A stretch of 64,000 nt of DNA from Eonycteris spelaea (GCA_003508835.1 PUFA01000066.1:5536501-5600500); one strand, 5' to 3'. Numbered from the stretch's first letter, positions 1-13,620 are shown. A program made the numbers and translations. Notes: generated by a model from the letters alone, not told the origin.

Positions 1-499
1 CGGAAAGCCCTAGGTGACAGGGAGGGCATCTGGGGGGGGGGCGTCCCCTGGGTTCCTCCAGGTTCTGTTACTCCCCTTTAACAGTGGGACTGCTGAGGGG
101 AAGACGCAAAACCCAACCCTTCGTATGCATGAAACAGACCTTACCGGACCTTAACGGATGCGGAAATATGGAGAATAACACGCGAAGGATGAGGAAGCTT
201 GCCCGCAGATATTCCCGTTAAAACCTGCATCGCGAGAAGGCCGGTTAGGAGCAGAAACACCTGAGTGGAGAGCTTTTCCGTCTCCTGGTGAGTGACAGAC
301 ACACGGACGCGAGTGGCGCTGAGCCCCGCCGATTGTCGGGGCCACATGTTTCAGGACGCGAACTGTGTGAGGCGAGTGGCTCTCCACAGGGCAAGCCCCC
401 CGCCCCCACCCCCGGGAACATGCGTCACGCCGGGGATGCAAGAAGGTGCTATTGGCATCCCGAGGGCAGAGGCCAGGGACACGGCTAAGCACTCTACGG

Positions 500-770
500 C
501 AGGGGTCTCCAAGCCCCGGGCTGTGGGCGGTACCGGTCCAGGGCCTGTTAGGAACCGGGCGCACAGCAGGGGTGAGCGGCAGCGGGAGAGTGAGCTTCAT
601 CTGCATGTAGTGAAACGTCATCTGTATTTGGGCCAGCGAGCGAAGCTCCATCTGTGTCTGCAGCCGCTCCCCAGCGCCAGCATCACCGCCTCAGCTCCGC
701 CTCTGATCCTCAGGTGATGTACTCTCATGGGAGCACCGCCCCCTAGTGCCAAAAAGGTCGGGGACCGCTG
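500..770. mobile_element. hAT-type MITE with terminal inverted repeats
   Basis: The left end CAGGGGTCTCCAAGCCCC and right end GGTCGGGGACCGCTG are imperfect inverted repeats. The interior (GTACCGGTCCAGGGCCTGTTAGGAACCGGGCGCACAGCAGG, in shorter pieces) matches a well-known non-autonomous mammalian hAT family whose name I cannot give with certainty. No clean 8-bp duplication survives. Confidence 0.7.
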
Positions 771-931
771 TACCGTGCTCAGGACAGACTCATAACCACA
801 ATAAAAACATGTCTGCTCCAAAGCGTCGATAGGGCCGAGGCCGAGAAGTCCTGAGTTAGGTAAGTGTCAGGTCATCACCGCCAAATGCTAACAGCGGAAG
901 AAAATCCCGTCATGTTTGGACTGTGTCTCGG

Positions 932-1285
932 TCACCTAGAGCTGCTGTAACAAAGTACAACAGGCTGGGAGGCTTCAACAACAGACATGTATTGCTCCCA
1001 GTTCTGGAAGCTGGAAGTTCAAGATCAGGTGCTGCGTGGTCGGGCTGCGGGGAGAGCCTTCTTTGTGGCTTTTGAATGGCATCCTTGGCCCTGTGTCTTC
1101 ATGTGACAGAGAGAACATGCTCCCTAGGGCACTGATCCTACAGTGAGGGGCCCACCCTCATGACCTCATCTAACCCTGATTATCTCCCACCAAAGGCTTC
1201 GCCTCCAAAAACCATCACCCTGGGGGATAAGGCTTTCAAATATGAGGGGGGGAGGGTAGGGGGAGGAACTTTCAGCCCGTAACAT
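932..1285 (-). mobile_element. ERVL-MaLR solo LTR (MST/THE1-like), minus orientation
   Basis: The order GCTGCTGTAACAAAGTAC, AACAACAGACATGTATTGCT, CCAGTTCTGGAAGCTGGAAG, TTCATGTGACAGAGAGAACA, CCCACCCTCATGACCTCATC is the reverse complement of a MaLR LTR. No internal retroviral sequence accompanies it. Confidence 0.75.
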
Positions 1286-1510
1286 GTAAATGCTATGTCG
1301 ATGGCCTCATGGCGTTTACTGTTCTTAGCGCCTTACATGTACCCACGAGCTCATCGACTCCTCAAGCAAGTCTAAACGGAGGCAATGATTTTCTCTCGGT
1401 GTCACGGATGGGGAGGTCAAGTGATGTTTCTAGGGCTTGCAGGTGGCAGAGCCTGGCTTCAAACCCAGATAACCTGGTCCCGAATTCAGTGCTCCTAATC
1501 TCCACGTGAA
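1286..1510 (-). repeat. MIR
   Basis: Reverse-strand MIR: GCGCCTTACATG, CTCATCGACTCCTCA, then GGTGGCAGAGCCTGGCTTCA and AACCCAGATAACCTGGTCCC. Confidence 0.75.
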
Positions 1511-2909
1511 AAGAAGCCAACCCACCGCATCAGGAGCAATTCCGAAACAAACAGCTGTAACTGCCACACCAAGGCTTGCAAACTTACTCGTGATTCTGCC
1601 AGCGTTAGGCTCTTTCGCCTTCATGGGCCGCTTCTTCCAATTAAAAGCAAAATTATATTTAACGACTGCCCTGGCGTAAAAACAAAGACCATCCAGCTTG
1701 GATTTATTATTCTGTAGTCATTAGGATATTTATTTTTTCTTCTGATTTAAAACGAATTAAAAGGAAGACATTTTTGGACTCCTAGAAGTCTCATGGCCCC
1801 GAGGTGCTGTGTGCCTAACGGAGAATGCGGCTCTGGCGGCGACAACGGGAGGGAATGAAGCCAGTCACGTAAAAACAAAATAATGCTGCAGGAATTACAG
1901 CAGCCCGGAGAAGCCACGTCCTTTCGCCAGGGGACAGCTACTGTTCGGCTGCAGTCTATCATTGGAAAGTGGGGGATGGGGTGGGGATGGAGGGGCAGAG
2001 AATGAGGGTTTGATATAAATAAATCTACGTTTAGAAAAGAAGCCAGAAATCCAAACGTCCTTTTGAATCAATGCACGCTTTCCTCCCTGTACCATTCACC
2101 AGTTTGTGCTACTTCAGCCAGAAACCCGAGAACCACCAGGAAGGCTGTTAAACACTAAAGAACATTTTAACCTCTCACCCCCCAGCCCTATTTTCCATTA
2201 AAGAATCTTCTTTTTATAGTAAACTAGAGAGAGGATGTTCAGAGTCCGGGTTCATAAGGTGCACGGTTTTTGCTCGGCTTAGCCCCAAAATAGAATTGCA
2301 AAAATACAACCTGGCAAATATTTAATGCCCCCACACTACTTCCACTCACTGAAGCAGCCACTGGAACTGTTCCCTCCTCTGCGCTGGGAACAAGACACTG
2401 ACCGTGAGTCTGATGCCGTTTTTCAGGCACGGTGGGTTCTATTTCTCGATTCCATTTGAGCACCCTTAAGGCAGCAACGTGAGAAACAGCAGTGTAACAC
2501 CCAGCTTGGTTATACGTCTTTCTCCTAGAATTCCATGCAGACCGGGAAAGTGAGTCAGAGGCAATTCGTAGACCCAGGAACCTCAGTTTCAGGTTAAACC
2601 CTTCGTTTAAGACGAGCCAGTTTCCCCAGACTGTAATCTTTACTATTCAGTGAACAACTGTGTTACTTTAAGATATTAATCACTAAAACCATTAAAGACA
2701 CATCATGTTTCAAACAATTGCTAAAACAGCGTGCTTCATACAATTTAGGAGATGAAAATGCATTACAGTGAAATAATGGGGGGGTTAGAAATCTGAGTTT
2801 TTATCTATTAAAATTTAGGTTATGAATTATACACACATGCACACACAGTTTCAAGACACAAGATCGTGAGGAAATATTTGGTGTGACCCATCTCACCAAT
2901 TCATTTCCT

Positions 2910-3115
2910 GGCCCTGAGCTTTACGATGTGTGTGGCCCTGGTCAGTCATCTCACTCAACTTCTATTTGCCCCTCCTCTTCTTCTGCAAAATATAGGTCAT
3001 AATAACACCTCCCTCCAAGAAGTCGTTGTGAAGATAAAATGATACAAAAACGTAGAAATCATAGCGCAGCACCCGGCACGTGAACGAGAGATCCGTAAAC
3101 GCTAACGTATGACCA
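2910..3115 (+). repeat. MIR
   Basis: Forward MIR: GTGTGTGGCCCTGGTCAGTC, TCTGCAAAATATAGGTCATA, AATAACACCTCCCTCC, GCGCAGCACCCGGCACGTGA. Confidence 0.7.
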
Positions 3116-4933
3116 GTGCTGACCCTTCCATTACTAGTGTTCGTACAGGTATCTTGCTTCCCGCCGCTCAACGGTGCAGACAGGGCTCTCTGGCTCCAGA
3201 GCTCACGGTCCTCCGTCGAAGCTCATGACCAAGGTCACTAGCACGGCATTCGGAACCCAAGTGGACCCACGTTGGGAGAGAGACGTGGTGAATGTCGGAC
3301 AGTGTTTATCTCATTACATGTGAACGTGTCGGAACCTATGAAGACCCATGTCGTCCCAGGAAAGCATATAGCCTCTGTGCTAGGGCTTAGTGGGGAAATA
3401 GAGCAGCTCTGTCTGGGGACGTTGACGATCCAAGGGAAGAAACGCAGTTCCTGGGCGTGTTAGGCGTGGTTATAGGCAGCCGCTGCTCGTGCGTTTTTAC
3501 ATAAGCCATGCCTCTAATACACAGAAAAGTTTGCTAAATATCCCGGGACTTGAATCAGCAAGCAGCTCAGTGAACTCAGCATTTCGATAATTCGGCGGGA
3601 CCGTACAATGGTCAGGGCACGCAGGCTCGCATCAGAATGCCCGGGCCTGATTTCTGCTTGTGCCGCTTTTATTCGTGGGCTCATTTGGGGTCGTTGGTAA
3701 GTGGGGTTGCTGAGAATCGTGGTGCCAGCTCATCACGTGCTCGGGAGGACTAAATGAATACTTAGAACAGGGAGGAGGGCCTGGCCCCAAGTACAAATTC
3801 AAGAAATGTGAGCCGTACCCGCTCGTCAGTTCAGGGGCTAGCAGATTCTTAACTTTTGAGCCCCAGCTATTGCCCCTACCCCCGAAATGCTCACGCACAT
3901 ACATCCAAATTTGGATGGTTTTTCAGGGGTTCACAGATCTCCCCCTGCACCTACCTCCTAACCCCCAGGTTGAGAACTGTCTAGAAAACGCCTAAGAGCG
4001 ATCTGGAAAGCTGTGTTTACATAGGCAAACCACTTTAGTCGTTGTCACGATACCTTAAATCTTTTCTGAACCACGGCGACAAAAATAGGTGAACAAGGTT
4101 AGTAAGAAGGGACTTTACACGGGGCTCGAGACTTTTATTTTCGTTGCGTAGGAAGGCAGGAACAGGCTCCATCCAGGGTGAGTCATCGTCTGGTTCCTTC
4201 TCGCGGAGACAGGGAGCAGCCGAGACTGCATCGTGCCGGAGCCGGTCTGCCCCTGCGTTTGTCAGGGCTCCTTTTAGGAGCTGCGCGAGGGGCCTTGTGA
4301 ACCACATCTGTGTCTAGACACATCAAAAGGCAAAGCGCCTGTTTACCGGGTTCGCCAAACCCAGGGAGGGGAATGAAGAGAGCAGGTCTCCCTCGAGTCC
4401 CTCCGGAGGGACGTGGCCCAGAGCGGTTGTCCACGTCTGGAGAGAGACGTCCTTCGCCAAAGCTGGTAGCCCAGCCGTAGCTGCGTGGGCTTCTCAGGTC
4501 AGTGGGTCCACCCCAGTCAGCACGTGCGGGCCTGCCTGGCACGTCTTCTCGCCTGCTCAGCATCCCCGATTCACAGAGCCTTTCTAACCTGACGAAGGCC
4601 CTAAACTCCCACCGAAAACCAGGGAGAGCTCCCCCCACCCCCGTGAAAAGCAGGAGGTTTCAGTGGGACAGTTGCAATTTTAAAACTGGAAAAATTGCTC
4701 AGGACTCTGTCTTCAGGATATGAGCACTGGTCTGTTCCATCAAAAGAAGCCAAGATTTTTGGTAAAGTGCTTTTAGATAAACGAGTACTACTTACACGAT
4801 ATAGGAAGAGGGAAAAAAAGTGCCCTCTTCTCAAAAAAAGAAAGAAAAGTAAAAAGAAGAACACCATACACATTGTCAATCTTTTCTCAGAATGTGGTCA
4901 TTGGAATAGTTCCTCATTTCCTTGAACCATCAT

Positions 4934-4943
4934 TGTGTGTGCG

Positions 4944-4975
<32 letters not shown>

Positions 4976-4977
4976 AG
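4934..4977. repeat. (GT)n microsatellite
   Basis: GTGTGTGCGTGTGTGCGTGT... with a few GC interruptions. Confidence 0.95.
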
Positions 4978-6044
4978 TGGTTTTTAGTTTCTAATGCTAA
5001 GCATTGGTTACATCACTCAAGTGACTCTTGGGACCCACCGCAAAGCGACGTTTCAGGAGCCACAAAGCCATTCAACTGCCATGCGATGCCTCTGAAGGTG
5101 CCACTCGAATCAGCCTCTCGTTAAAGATTTTTGGTTATTACTCACCCCATTTCTCAAATTTCAAGATGAATTTATCATGGCTGTGCTGATCGTTTCAAGA
5201 CATAAACATGTCTTTCATCGGAATGAAGGAAAGCTATTTCCCTTTCAAAACAGAAATTTACTCTCCGGGTTAGGACCTCACACGTGTACTTAACGATCAC
5301 ACGATGTGTTGTGACCACTTCTTTGGAACAGTGATTCAGACAGATGGGGAATTCGGTTTCATGCCCACTGAAGTCGAACGTTGCCCAGTTGTAGACAATG
5401 AGCAACATGCCATGGGGCGTAAAATGCAAACTCTTCCTGGTTCGTCTTTAGTGATTAAAGATGCCTCTACGTGATGTGTCAACAGCCCGGAAGCTCATCA
5501 TCGGGGGTGAGGCTGCTATGGCTTTAATCGCCAATAGTATGTTAATATCAGGTTCAGAGCGTCCAGCTGGGTGGGACGTGGAACGATGAGTGGTGGGGAG
5601 GGGAGACAAGATCGCTCACGTTCTGGTGGACTTTTCTGTGACGCCGCCATGTGTCCTGTGAAATGGGAGGAATGGTTCCCCAGATGACGCTGACTTCGTG
5701 CACGTCCACGTTCAGAGGGCCGGAGAAGTCCTGAGGAGTTAAAGACGGGAGTAGACCCAGCGTAGGATGAGGGGTGGCCAGGGACAGGGTCCTTCCCGCT
5801 CCGCTGGCCTCATCCGACCCTTGGTAATGTGGCTCGAGTGTCTTCTGTGCACAGAGTCACGACCTGGTTTCGTCGTGCTCGGCTTCCTTCCCAGAGCTGA
5901 GCCGTGAGGGGCGGGTGACTCCGTCGAGGCTATGGCTGTCCTCGCTCAGCCAGGGGACGGCTGCTCCCGTGGCGCTCTTAGGTGTCATCCAACTGCCACT
6001 CCCTTGTCAGGAGTCCGGATTCAAGCCATTCCCTCGATCGGCAT

Positions 6045-6430
6045 CTTTTTATTCGTCCATTCATTCAGCCGCTTTGTTATTAGCCCATGACGAACAAGGT
6101 CTCTCTGGCTCATATTCTTGTTGAGGAGATAAATAAGTAAACAAACAAATGAGACAATTTGAGACAGCGCTAAGGCACGCGGAGAAAGCAACTCTGGGTG
6201 ATGATATAGCGTGGCTCAGTGGGCGTAGGGTGATGGCACCAGGAGATGAGCCACCTACTTCTCTCTGAAAAAGCGATTCTTACACTGAGACCTGAAGGAT
6301 GAGTAGGAGCCGGCAGCGTGATGACCTGGAGGAACAGTGTCCTGGATACAGGAATTGCAGCCGAAAAAGTCCTCAGGCAGGAAAGAGCTTGGTTCGTTGA
6401 AGCAAGAATAAGCACAGCACGCGCGGAGTC
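6045..6430 (-). repeat. L2 LINE 3' part, antisense
   Basis: The ATTCGTCCATTCATTCAGCC start and GACCTGAAGGATGAGTAGGA / GCCGGCAGCGTGATGACCTG / GGCAGGAAAGAGCTTGG blocks fit L2 3' sequence on the minus strand. Confidence 0.6.
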
Positions 6431-7815
6431 AGCGTGCGGCTCTGCTTGGAAGGTGGGGGGTTGGGGAGGAGAGCAGGAGACTGTGTCCGGTGTGTCAGGG
6501 GCCCCGGGAGGCTCACCTTCGTGCTTGTGTGCAATTATATCCATCCAGCTGCTTTTGCACACCCTGGATCTCTTCACTTCTCTCCTTTTCCATCTTAGGT
6601 TCCGTGGTTCACCCTCGTAATTGGTCCCTTGAAAACACCCTTTTATCTACGGCCATGTAACAAAAGACAAAAACATTTAGTGACTCAAAACAGGAAGCCT
6701 TTGAATCTCACGTGATATTTGGAGAAGAAGGATCCTGGATGGCCCTGTTGGGCAGTTCTGGCCGACGGTCTCTGATGCGTCTGTAGGCAAGATGCTGGCC
6801 AGCGACCCGAAGCTTGGCGGGGCCGACGAGATTCACGTCGAGGTGAGTCACCCGCACGTGGATCTCGCCACAGGTCATCTTGAGCATCCTCGTGACACGG
6901 TGGCTGACTTACCCCAGAGAGAGTGACTCTGGAGAGTGCAAGGTAAAAGTCCAACAAGTCACAGAGTCTTTACGACCTCGCCCCGGAAATCAAACATCAT
7001 CGTTTTCATAGTATCTACTGATCACACAGATTATTGCTGCTCAGTGCGGAAGAGGAGGAGTCACATGATAGCCTTTCGTCCCTTTTACACATAAACTCGA
7101 ACTTATGTGTTATGGTAATAACATTTGTATCCAGTTAATCGGTACCTAGTTAATCTAACTATTCAGTAGTCAAGAAAAATGCATGAATGTGTTGAGATTA
7201 GTGTGTTTTCCAAAGCTGTTGTCTAGAATTACCAACAACACAGTTTGAGCTGTAATGTGATCACAAGTCATTTTTCTCAACCGAGTTTCTCACCACTGAT
7301 ACAAGGTCCATGGCGACTGTTTACATTGCCAGGTAAATACATTGATAATCCACAGAGTCCCAACGGGATTTCAACACTGGCACGGAGATGTACACATTCC
7401 CTAAACTTTGTTTCAAAGAGAGAAGAAATTCCTTCTGAGTTGGGTAAATGGAAATGGTCTATAAACCGTAACTCTTATTGCAATGAAGTCAGGTGCTCCT
7501 GGGGTTTACAATTTGGTCAGCAGATCTAGCCCGGCAGGCCAACTCTTTGTTTCATTGCTAATCCAATGTGGATTTTAATCTCCAACAATTAATAATGTAT
7601 CCCTCCATATCTTGGAAAGTTCAAGACTGCCAGTTGTAGGCATCTTTAAAGTTGTGTGTACAGGTCTCTAGGGAGGTGATACATGTTTGTGGAATGAATG
7701 AATGCTCCTTTTAAAATTCTCATTTCAACGAATGGAATTTGCCTCTAATGCTTGAAATTTTGCACTAAAATGGTATCTCAAAAGAGGAAAATTCTAGTGA
7801 GGGACGGATTTAGAG

Positions 7816-8046
7816 CAGTAGTTCTCATTCTTGGGTGATTTCACCCATACCCATCCCCCCACCCCCAAGGGGACATTTGGCAATGTCTGGTGACATCTCT
7901 GGATGTCACAATCAAGAGAGACTGCTATTGGCATCTAGCAGGTAGAGACAGAGAAACTACTAAATATTCCACAATGCACAGGACAGGCCCCCACGACAAA
8001 AAATTACTTAGCTCTAAATGTCGCTAATGCTGGGGTTGAGAAGCCC
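7816..8046 (+). mobile_element. MER5A (hAT-Charlie MITE)
   Basis: CAGTAGTTCTCATTCTTGGG at the left, GGGGACATTTGGCAATGTCT in the middle, GGCATCTAGCAGGTAGAGAC, ACAATGCACAGGACAGGCCC, and GGGGTTGAGAAGCCC at the right: a nearly complete MER5A. Confidence 0.85.
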
Positions 8047-8114
8047 AGACCCCTCGGGCTGGTCTGGATAGTTCTGTTAAATAATTCATATAAAATGAAG
8101 AGAGAGAGTTTTTA

Positions 8115-8375
8115 AGGCCTTGGGCTTTACAATCAAATCCTACATCCGTGTCTAGGCTTCGGAGAAGTATCTTTGTGTATCCTTACCAGGCAGATGACTT
8201 CAGATAAGTATCTTTGTTTATCCAAACCTGTTTATTCAATTTGTATCCTGGGGTTGATAATAGTAATAATAATAATAATAATAGACTTTGTGAATTTAAA
8301 ATGGATAACATGTGCAGAATGCTGGGCGCGTTCTTGGCACACAGCAGGCACTTCAGTAAATGATGGTTATGTTAC
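8115..8375 (+). repeat. MIR with internal AAT microsatellite
   Basis: A forward MIR 3' part (ATGTGCAGAATGCTGGGCGC, TTGGCACACAGCAGGCACTT, CAGTAAATGATGGTTATG) whose AATAATAG core has expanded into (AAT)n at 8262-8283. Confidence 0.65.
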
Positions 8376-8669
8376 TCGCTTCTCCACGTGGAGTACAGTG
8401 ATAGCAGTCTCCAAGGTGGCCCCCTGCAGCATTCCAGCCCTCCTGTAGTCCCCTCCTGTGCTGAGCGGGGCAACCGAATGAGACACGTGTGACGTGCGAA
8501 CTTGTGTCCTAAAAGAAGATGGATTTCATGGATTTCGAGGAGGAAAAGAAGAATGGCGAAGGATACTCCTGTTTGATTTTGTGAAGAAAAGAAGATTTGG
8601 GGAATGACACATCTTACCCAGTTAATACAGCTACAAGCCATTTGACTGGGTAGCCATTGGGATCTTCAG

Positions 8670-8868
8670 CCCAAGACAGACTTGGCGTTGAGCCCAGATC
8701 TGCCACTTTTTAGCCAAGTAACATTTCTAAGCATCGCGTTTTTAAATTTAGGGTGACAATAGCACCTGTGTGATAATGTTGCTGTGGGAATTATAAGACA
8801 TAAACCTGTAAAATGCTTAGCGCATGGAGTACGTGTTCTGTACATGTTTATCGAATAAATAAATGTCA
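8670..8868 (+). repeat. MIR
   Basis: Forward MIR: GAGCCCAGATCTGCCACTTT, TTAGCCAAGTAAC, AGGGTGACAATAGCACCTGT, GTAAAATGCTTAGCGCATGG. Confidence 0.7.
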
Positions 8869-10429
8869 CATCATAGGTCAAGTGTTTTTTTCAAATCAAA
8901 TAGTTCTATTTGTCTATCCACACCTATACCATTCAAAGATTTGGAAACAAATCCCCATGCCCATGATACGTGGTCCCACAGCATTTTGTTGAGGTGGAAT
9001 TGGAATCCCGTAGTTGACATGGTGGGATCGGGCAGGTATCACTTAGTTGGTGATTTCTCAGTTTACTGCTCCCAGGGCTTCTTCCTATGCAGCTTTTTGT
9101 CACTCATCAGAGCTGGGCCTGGGGTATGGTGAATGAAGCTCTTCTTGATCAAGGTCCTTTAGAAATTTAGGGATAAAATGTGATTTCATTAGGTCTGCCA
9201 GGACACGAAAAATTACCATAGCCGTTCATTACCTAAAAAGTTTCAGATTGACCTATACAACTGAATCATCCTTTTTTCAGATGAAGTTATTTTTCTGCCC
9301 CCTCTCCCCTGGCCCCAACAAGGAACATGCTACACAAGCTTATCTTATCCTAAGTCCGTTCCGGGCTGGTTGATGAGTTAACTATTTTAAGTTCTTCCGG
9401 CACTTGTACACTCTTAAAGTCTTAATATGAATTTTTTTTCCAGGTCACTCACTAGTGAACCTTGTAAAGATTGGGCAGGTTGAGTTAATGGTTGTCCAAA
9501 GTCAGACTCAGCACCTTTTTCCGGAAACTGTAAGAAAAACAAAAAGGATGGAATTAGTCTCAGGAATCTCATTAAGAATACAATGGCAATATATTTATTT
9601 TATTCTGCTGTTTTTTATAGTTCTGATCTAGAGTAACTCAATCATGAGTTAATCTTGGTGACCTTATGATTTTTAGTTGCTCGTTTTGATCTCATCTGTT
9701 TCTGTTGTTTAACGAAAACCAGAATCCGCTTCTTTGACGTCTCTTCATTTTCATTGAAAACATCAGTGCCTCTCTTTTTATTCACTTACATATTTTCCCC
9801 TTTGCTTTCATTTATTCATTTCAATGAGAAGTACGATAACTCAAGTGGGGGTTTTCCTACGGTCAAAATGGACCCAGAGTTAAACATCATGGAAGTGTTT
9901 GAGAACACTGATCTCCGATCATTTCTTACAATTCAGATATTTAAAAACAACAATAAAGTCAAGCTTGAAGGATGAGATGAGCTTGTCCTCCTAGTGAACA
10001 AGCTCACGAGCAGAGGATTTCAAGGTGGGAATAAGGACCAACTCTCTTGATCTGAGAACAGAATTCCTGTGACCCTAACAAGTATGTGCTTTAAGGGCTC
10101 AACAGACATTGGATAAACCATTGCGCGATGCTGGTTTTGATGGTGAATTCAAGACGTACTGGGTTCCTGTTTGGACCTGCCTGTTCATTAGGAGGCTGTC
10201 TGCAGTTCTTGCCATGTGGCTCTCTGACTGATCAAAACCAGCGAAGGAGAGAGTCTCTGGGAGGACGGATACTACAATCTTCTGCAGCATCGTCTGGGGA
10301 GTGACATCCCCTCAACTCTGACATACTCTATTGGTTAGAAGCAGGTGACAGGTTTTGTCCATACTCAAGGGGCAAAGGTGTGATTACCAGAAGGTGGGGG
10401 ACATGGGAGCCAACCGAGTGTTTGACTTC

Positions 10430-10580
10430 TATAGTCCCCCTTCCTGGGTTCAAATCCTGTCCCGTCGCATTAGTTCCATGAAACGTAGGCATCTTGTTAA
10501 TCTCCAAGCCTCAGTTTCCTCAACTGTAAAATGAAACATCTGCTCACACGTGCATCGTCGGGTTCTTACGTTTCAGCCAT
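10430..10580 (+). repeat. MIR
   Basis: Forward MIR core: GGGTTCAAATCCTGTCCCGT, ATCTCCAAGCCTCAGTTTCC, TCAACTGTAAAATGAAAC. Confidence 0.7.
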
Positions 10581-11714
10581 TCCTAACGTCCAGCCATTCT
10601 TGTGCCATTTTCCTGATTGTTACCTAATTTGTATGCCTCATCAAATATCACTCACTTACTGTAAATCTCTCCTTTGAAACTTAAATAACTTACTTAAAAA
10701 GCAAATTTAATAATACCACTACAAATCAAAAAGACCTAGTAGTGCCAGAAGATAACGGTAAACACACACATTGTCGGTAATGAAAATTATTTGTTGGCAA
10801 AATTTATTTCGCACATATATGGTGAGGGGTGTATACATGCACCTTTAATAAAAACACTGAAAAAAAATCAATGTAATATATGTAATACAGTGCCAAGCAT
10901 ATAGTTAGTGCTTCATAAACGTAAGCTGTGCTCATTACATATCTATAAGTTCAATATTCAGAATATATTGTATATATGATGGGCAAAAATAGAACACAGG
11001 CTGTCAGCAGACACTGCTGGTTAATCATGATTCTTTTTCTGCCGTGTCTGGGCTCAACTTAAAAATGCTTCTCAGTATTGTGTTTCAGGCAGCCATCGCC
11101 AATCAAGGGTACATCGATTGGCCTCTGATAGATATCACTTGGTGTAAGGGGATCAGGGCAAAGCAAATTACAACGGAAGGATTAATGGTAAATGAACTGA
11201 AGGAGGAAATCACTTATTAAAAAGAAACCAAATGCAAATGGAAAAACAGTAAAAAAGCATTTATCCTTCAGATATGAGCGGTGAACTCGTACTATTAATT
11301 GTGACTTCCAGACCACTTTCTCCTCATCACCTCACCTTGCTGCTCTCACACGTGGAAAGTAACTCACACTCATCTTCACTAAGGCAAAACTCATTTGGGT
11401 GGGAAAGTGACCACTGGTGTGAATCTTTTGATTTACTCTAAAGCGTCAGTGCCTGGTCGTTGAGGCTGCTCAGAAGGCATCTGATGATCGGCGGTTCTGC
11501 AAATACTTTTATGCTGATAAAGGGAGGTTTGCAGGGCCAACAGTCTTGGACAGCAGCAAGCGATTGAGGCTTTTGGATCGGTGTCCCATCCTGGGCGATT
11601 AGGGAAAGCTCAGCCAATGAGGTTGAATCATAAATGGAGCGTTGGCTTTGACCGGAGTTGTCCCATGGGCTCATTCTAAATACTTGCGGATAGACTGGTC
11701 ACGGAGGGGAGGGC

Positions 11715-11990
11715 AATGAGCGAGGGCTGTGGAGTCGAGGAGATCGAGGGTTGAGTCTAAGTCTCTGGTTACCGTGTCTCCCCGAGTGAGATCTTTGACT
11801 TCTCCACGCCTGTAAAAAAAATGGAAAGACTCCCAGGTCCCTGCAAGGCTCTGTGAGGAGCGGCTGAGTCAAGGTGCAGGAGAGGACCGAACGACGGGCC
11901 GCTCAGCTCAGTCACGTCCATGCGTAAAATGAACCGTCGCAGTTGTCATGAGGAGCGAATCAGCTCAGGCACCTGAAGGTCGGCCTGACT
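11715..11990 (+). repeat. MIR, diverged
   Basis: Forward MIR-like: GGCTGTGGAGTCGAGGAG, GTTGAGTCTAAGTCTCTG, GATCTTTGACTTCTCCACGC, CTGTAAAAAAAATGG. Confidence 0.5.
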
Positions 11991-12324
11991 CGTGGGAGAA
12001 CTCAGGGCCAGGGTGGGGCTGCATTGATCAGATATGCTTCATTACACCTCGTATCACTGCATTTTATGCGTACGTTGTAGGCCTGTGTCACACTTTCTAA
12101 TTTTTATAATGTACTTACATTCCATATCGCTTCACCTGTGCCCTTCCATCCCCAGATGTCGGCGTTTTCCTCTACCCTGCAAAGAGGCATGTCCTTCTGT
12201 CTCTGGTGATGCAGCCAGCAGAGGAAAAGTTGAACTCTCTTGAAGGATGGGAGACTGTGAGAGGCACCAGCCAGTGCTGAGGGCTGTTGCAGACATTACC
12301 AAGAAGAGCCGTTAGAAGCAGAAA

Positions 12325-12425
12325 AGTATTTCCTGAGAGCCTCTCATGAGTTCTAAGCCAGGCGTCATGGGTACGGCGGCAAACATGCCCCCTTCCCATT
12401 GAACCTACATTCTAGAGAGAGTGTG
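12325..12425 (-). repeat. L2 fragment, antisense
   Basis: CGTCATGGGTACGGCGGCAA, CCTTCCCATTGAACCTACAT, TCTAGAG: minus-strand L2 3' end, running into the following GT repeat. Confidence 0.45.
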
Positions 12426-12482
12426 TGCACGTGTGTGCGTGTGTGTGTGCGTGCGTGCGTGTGTGTGTGCATGTGTGTGGGT
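12419..12482. repeat. (GT)n / GTGC microsatellite
   Basis: GAGTGTGTGCACGTGTGTGC..., an imperfect GT/GC purine-pyrimidine run of about 60 bp. Confidence 0.95.
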
Positions 12483-13139
12483 GCAAGTCGCAGCCACATA
12501 ATCACACCAGTCACGTCAACGTGCCATCATGGGGAGTTATGAGGGAGAGGGACATGTTGTGGGAGGCGGGGCATGGGCCGGGAGCCAAGCCCCTGCACCA
12601 GAATCCTGGTGTTCCTACGTGCCATCCGGTCACGCTGGGCTGACAACAGACCCTCTCTGTTTCCTTAGGTGTGAAATGGTGAGGACGATCATAGCCGCTG
12701 GACGGGGGTGGTGAGGGTATGTCAGGGGCAGAGCAGTCAGTGAACAAGAGTTATCATCGTCGTCATGACTACCGCTCTGTCGGCCAGCGTCCACCCCAGA
12801 CGACCTGCCCCGGGAAGCGAGTGGTAGCTGATGTAGTTGTCACTCTGCCCACAGATTCTGCTCCTTTGCTCCTCCTGGCCAGCACCTATCCCCTTGGGTC
12901 GCTGGAGCCACTTTGTATGGGCACAGTAAGAGCTAGAGGCACCTGGGACGATGTCCCACAGTGCGCCTGGGGGCCTCGCCCTGGGGGACCACACCTGCTG
13001 TGACGTGCACTCCAGGGCTCCCCGGGGTCGGGCTGAGTCTGGACCTCACCCCTAGTCACATCTGCTGTGGCTCCTTTTCCTTCCCTCCCCTGCTGCCCAC
13101 TGCCTTGTAGGTCTCCCGAGGAATCACTTCCTCAGTAAA

Positions 13140-13620
13140 CGCTTAGTCCCAGAGGCAGCCTCTGGGGTCTCTGCCATTCAGGAAGACTTCCTCCAGGAGG
13201 CCTGCGCTGGGCTCTGAGTGCTGTGGAGAGGAGGAGGAGGAGAGGTCAAGACTGTGCCAGGAGGAAGGACAGGGAAGGATGGCAACGCCAAAGCTCGCGG
13301 GCGGATAGCGTTTAAGGGCTAGAAGAAACTGGCAGAAACCAGGGTGGCCAGCGTCTGCAGGCCCCCAGGGCGCGGGTGGTGTGGGCCGGGGCCTGGGGTC
13401 AGTGGGCCATGCCTTGCAGGACACTGAGGTCCAGCTTAAGGAGTTAGTTGGCTCTTTCTGTAAGAGCAATAGGAAGCCACAGAAGCAGGAATGAGAGCGC
13501 ATCATGTCTGGGCTTGGAAACGACCTTACATCAAGTGTACGAAGGACAGCCTGGAGGGAGGCCGGGCGGAGGTGGGCTGGGAGTTGGAGCTGTGGTCCAG
13601 GTCATGGAGATGGATAACAC
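13140..13620 (-). repeat. L2 LINE 3' part, antisense
   Basis: CAGGAAGACTTCCTCCAGGA, GTGGGCCATGCCTTGCAGGA, AAGAGCAATAGGAAGCCACA, GCAGGAATGAGAGCGCATCA and TGGTCCAGGTCATGGAGATG are, in order, the reverse complement of the end of L2. Confidence 0.7.
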
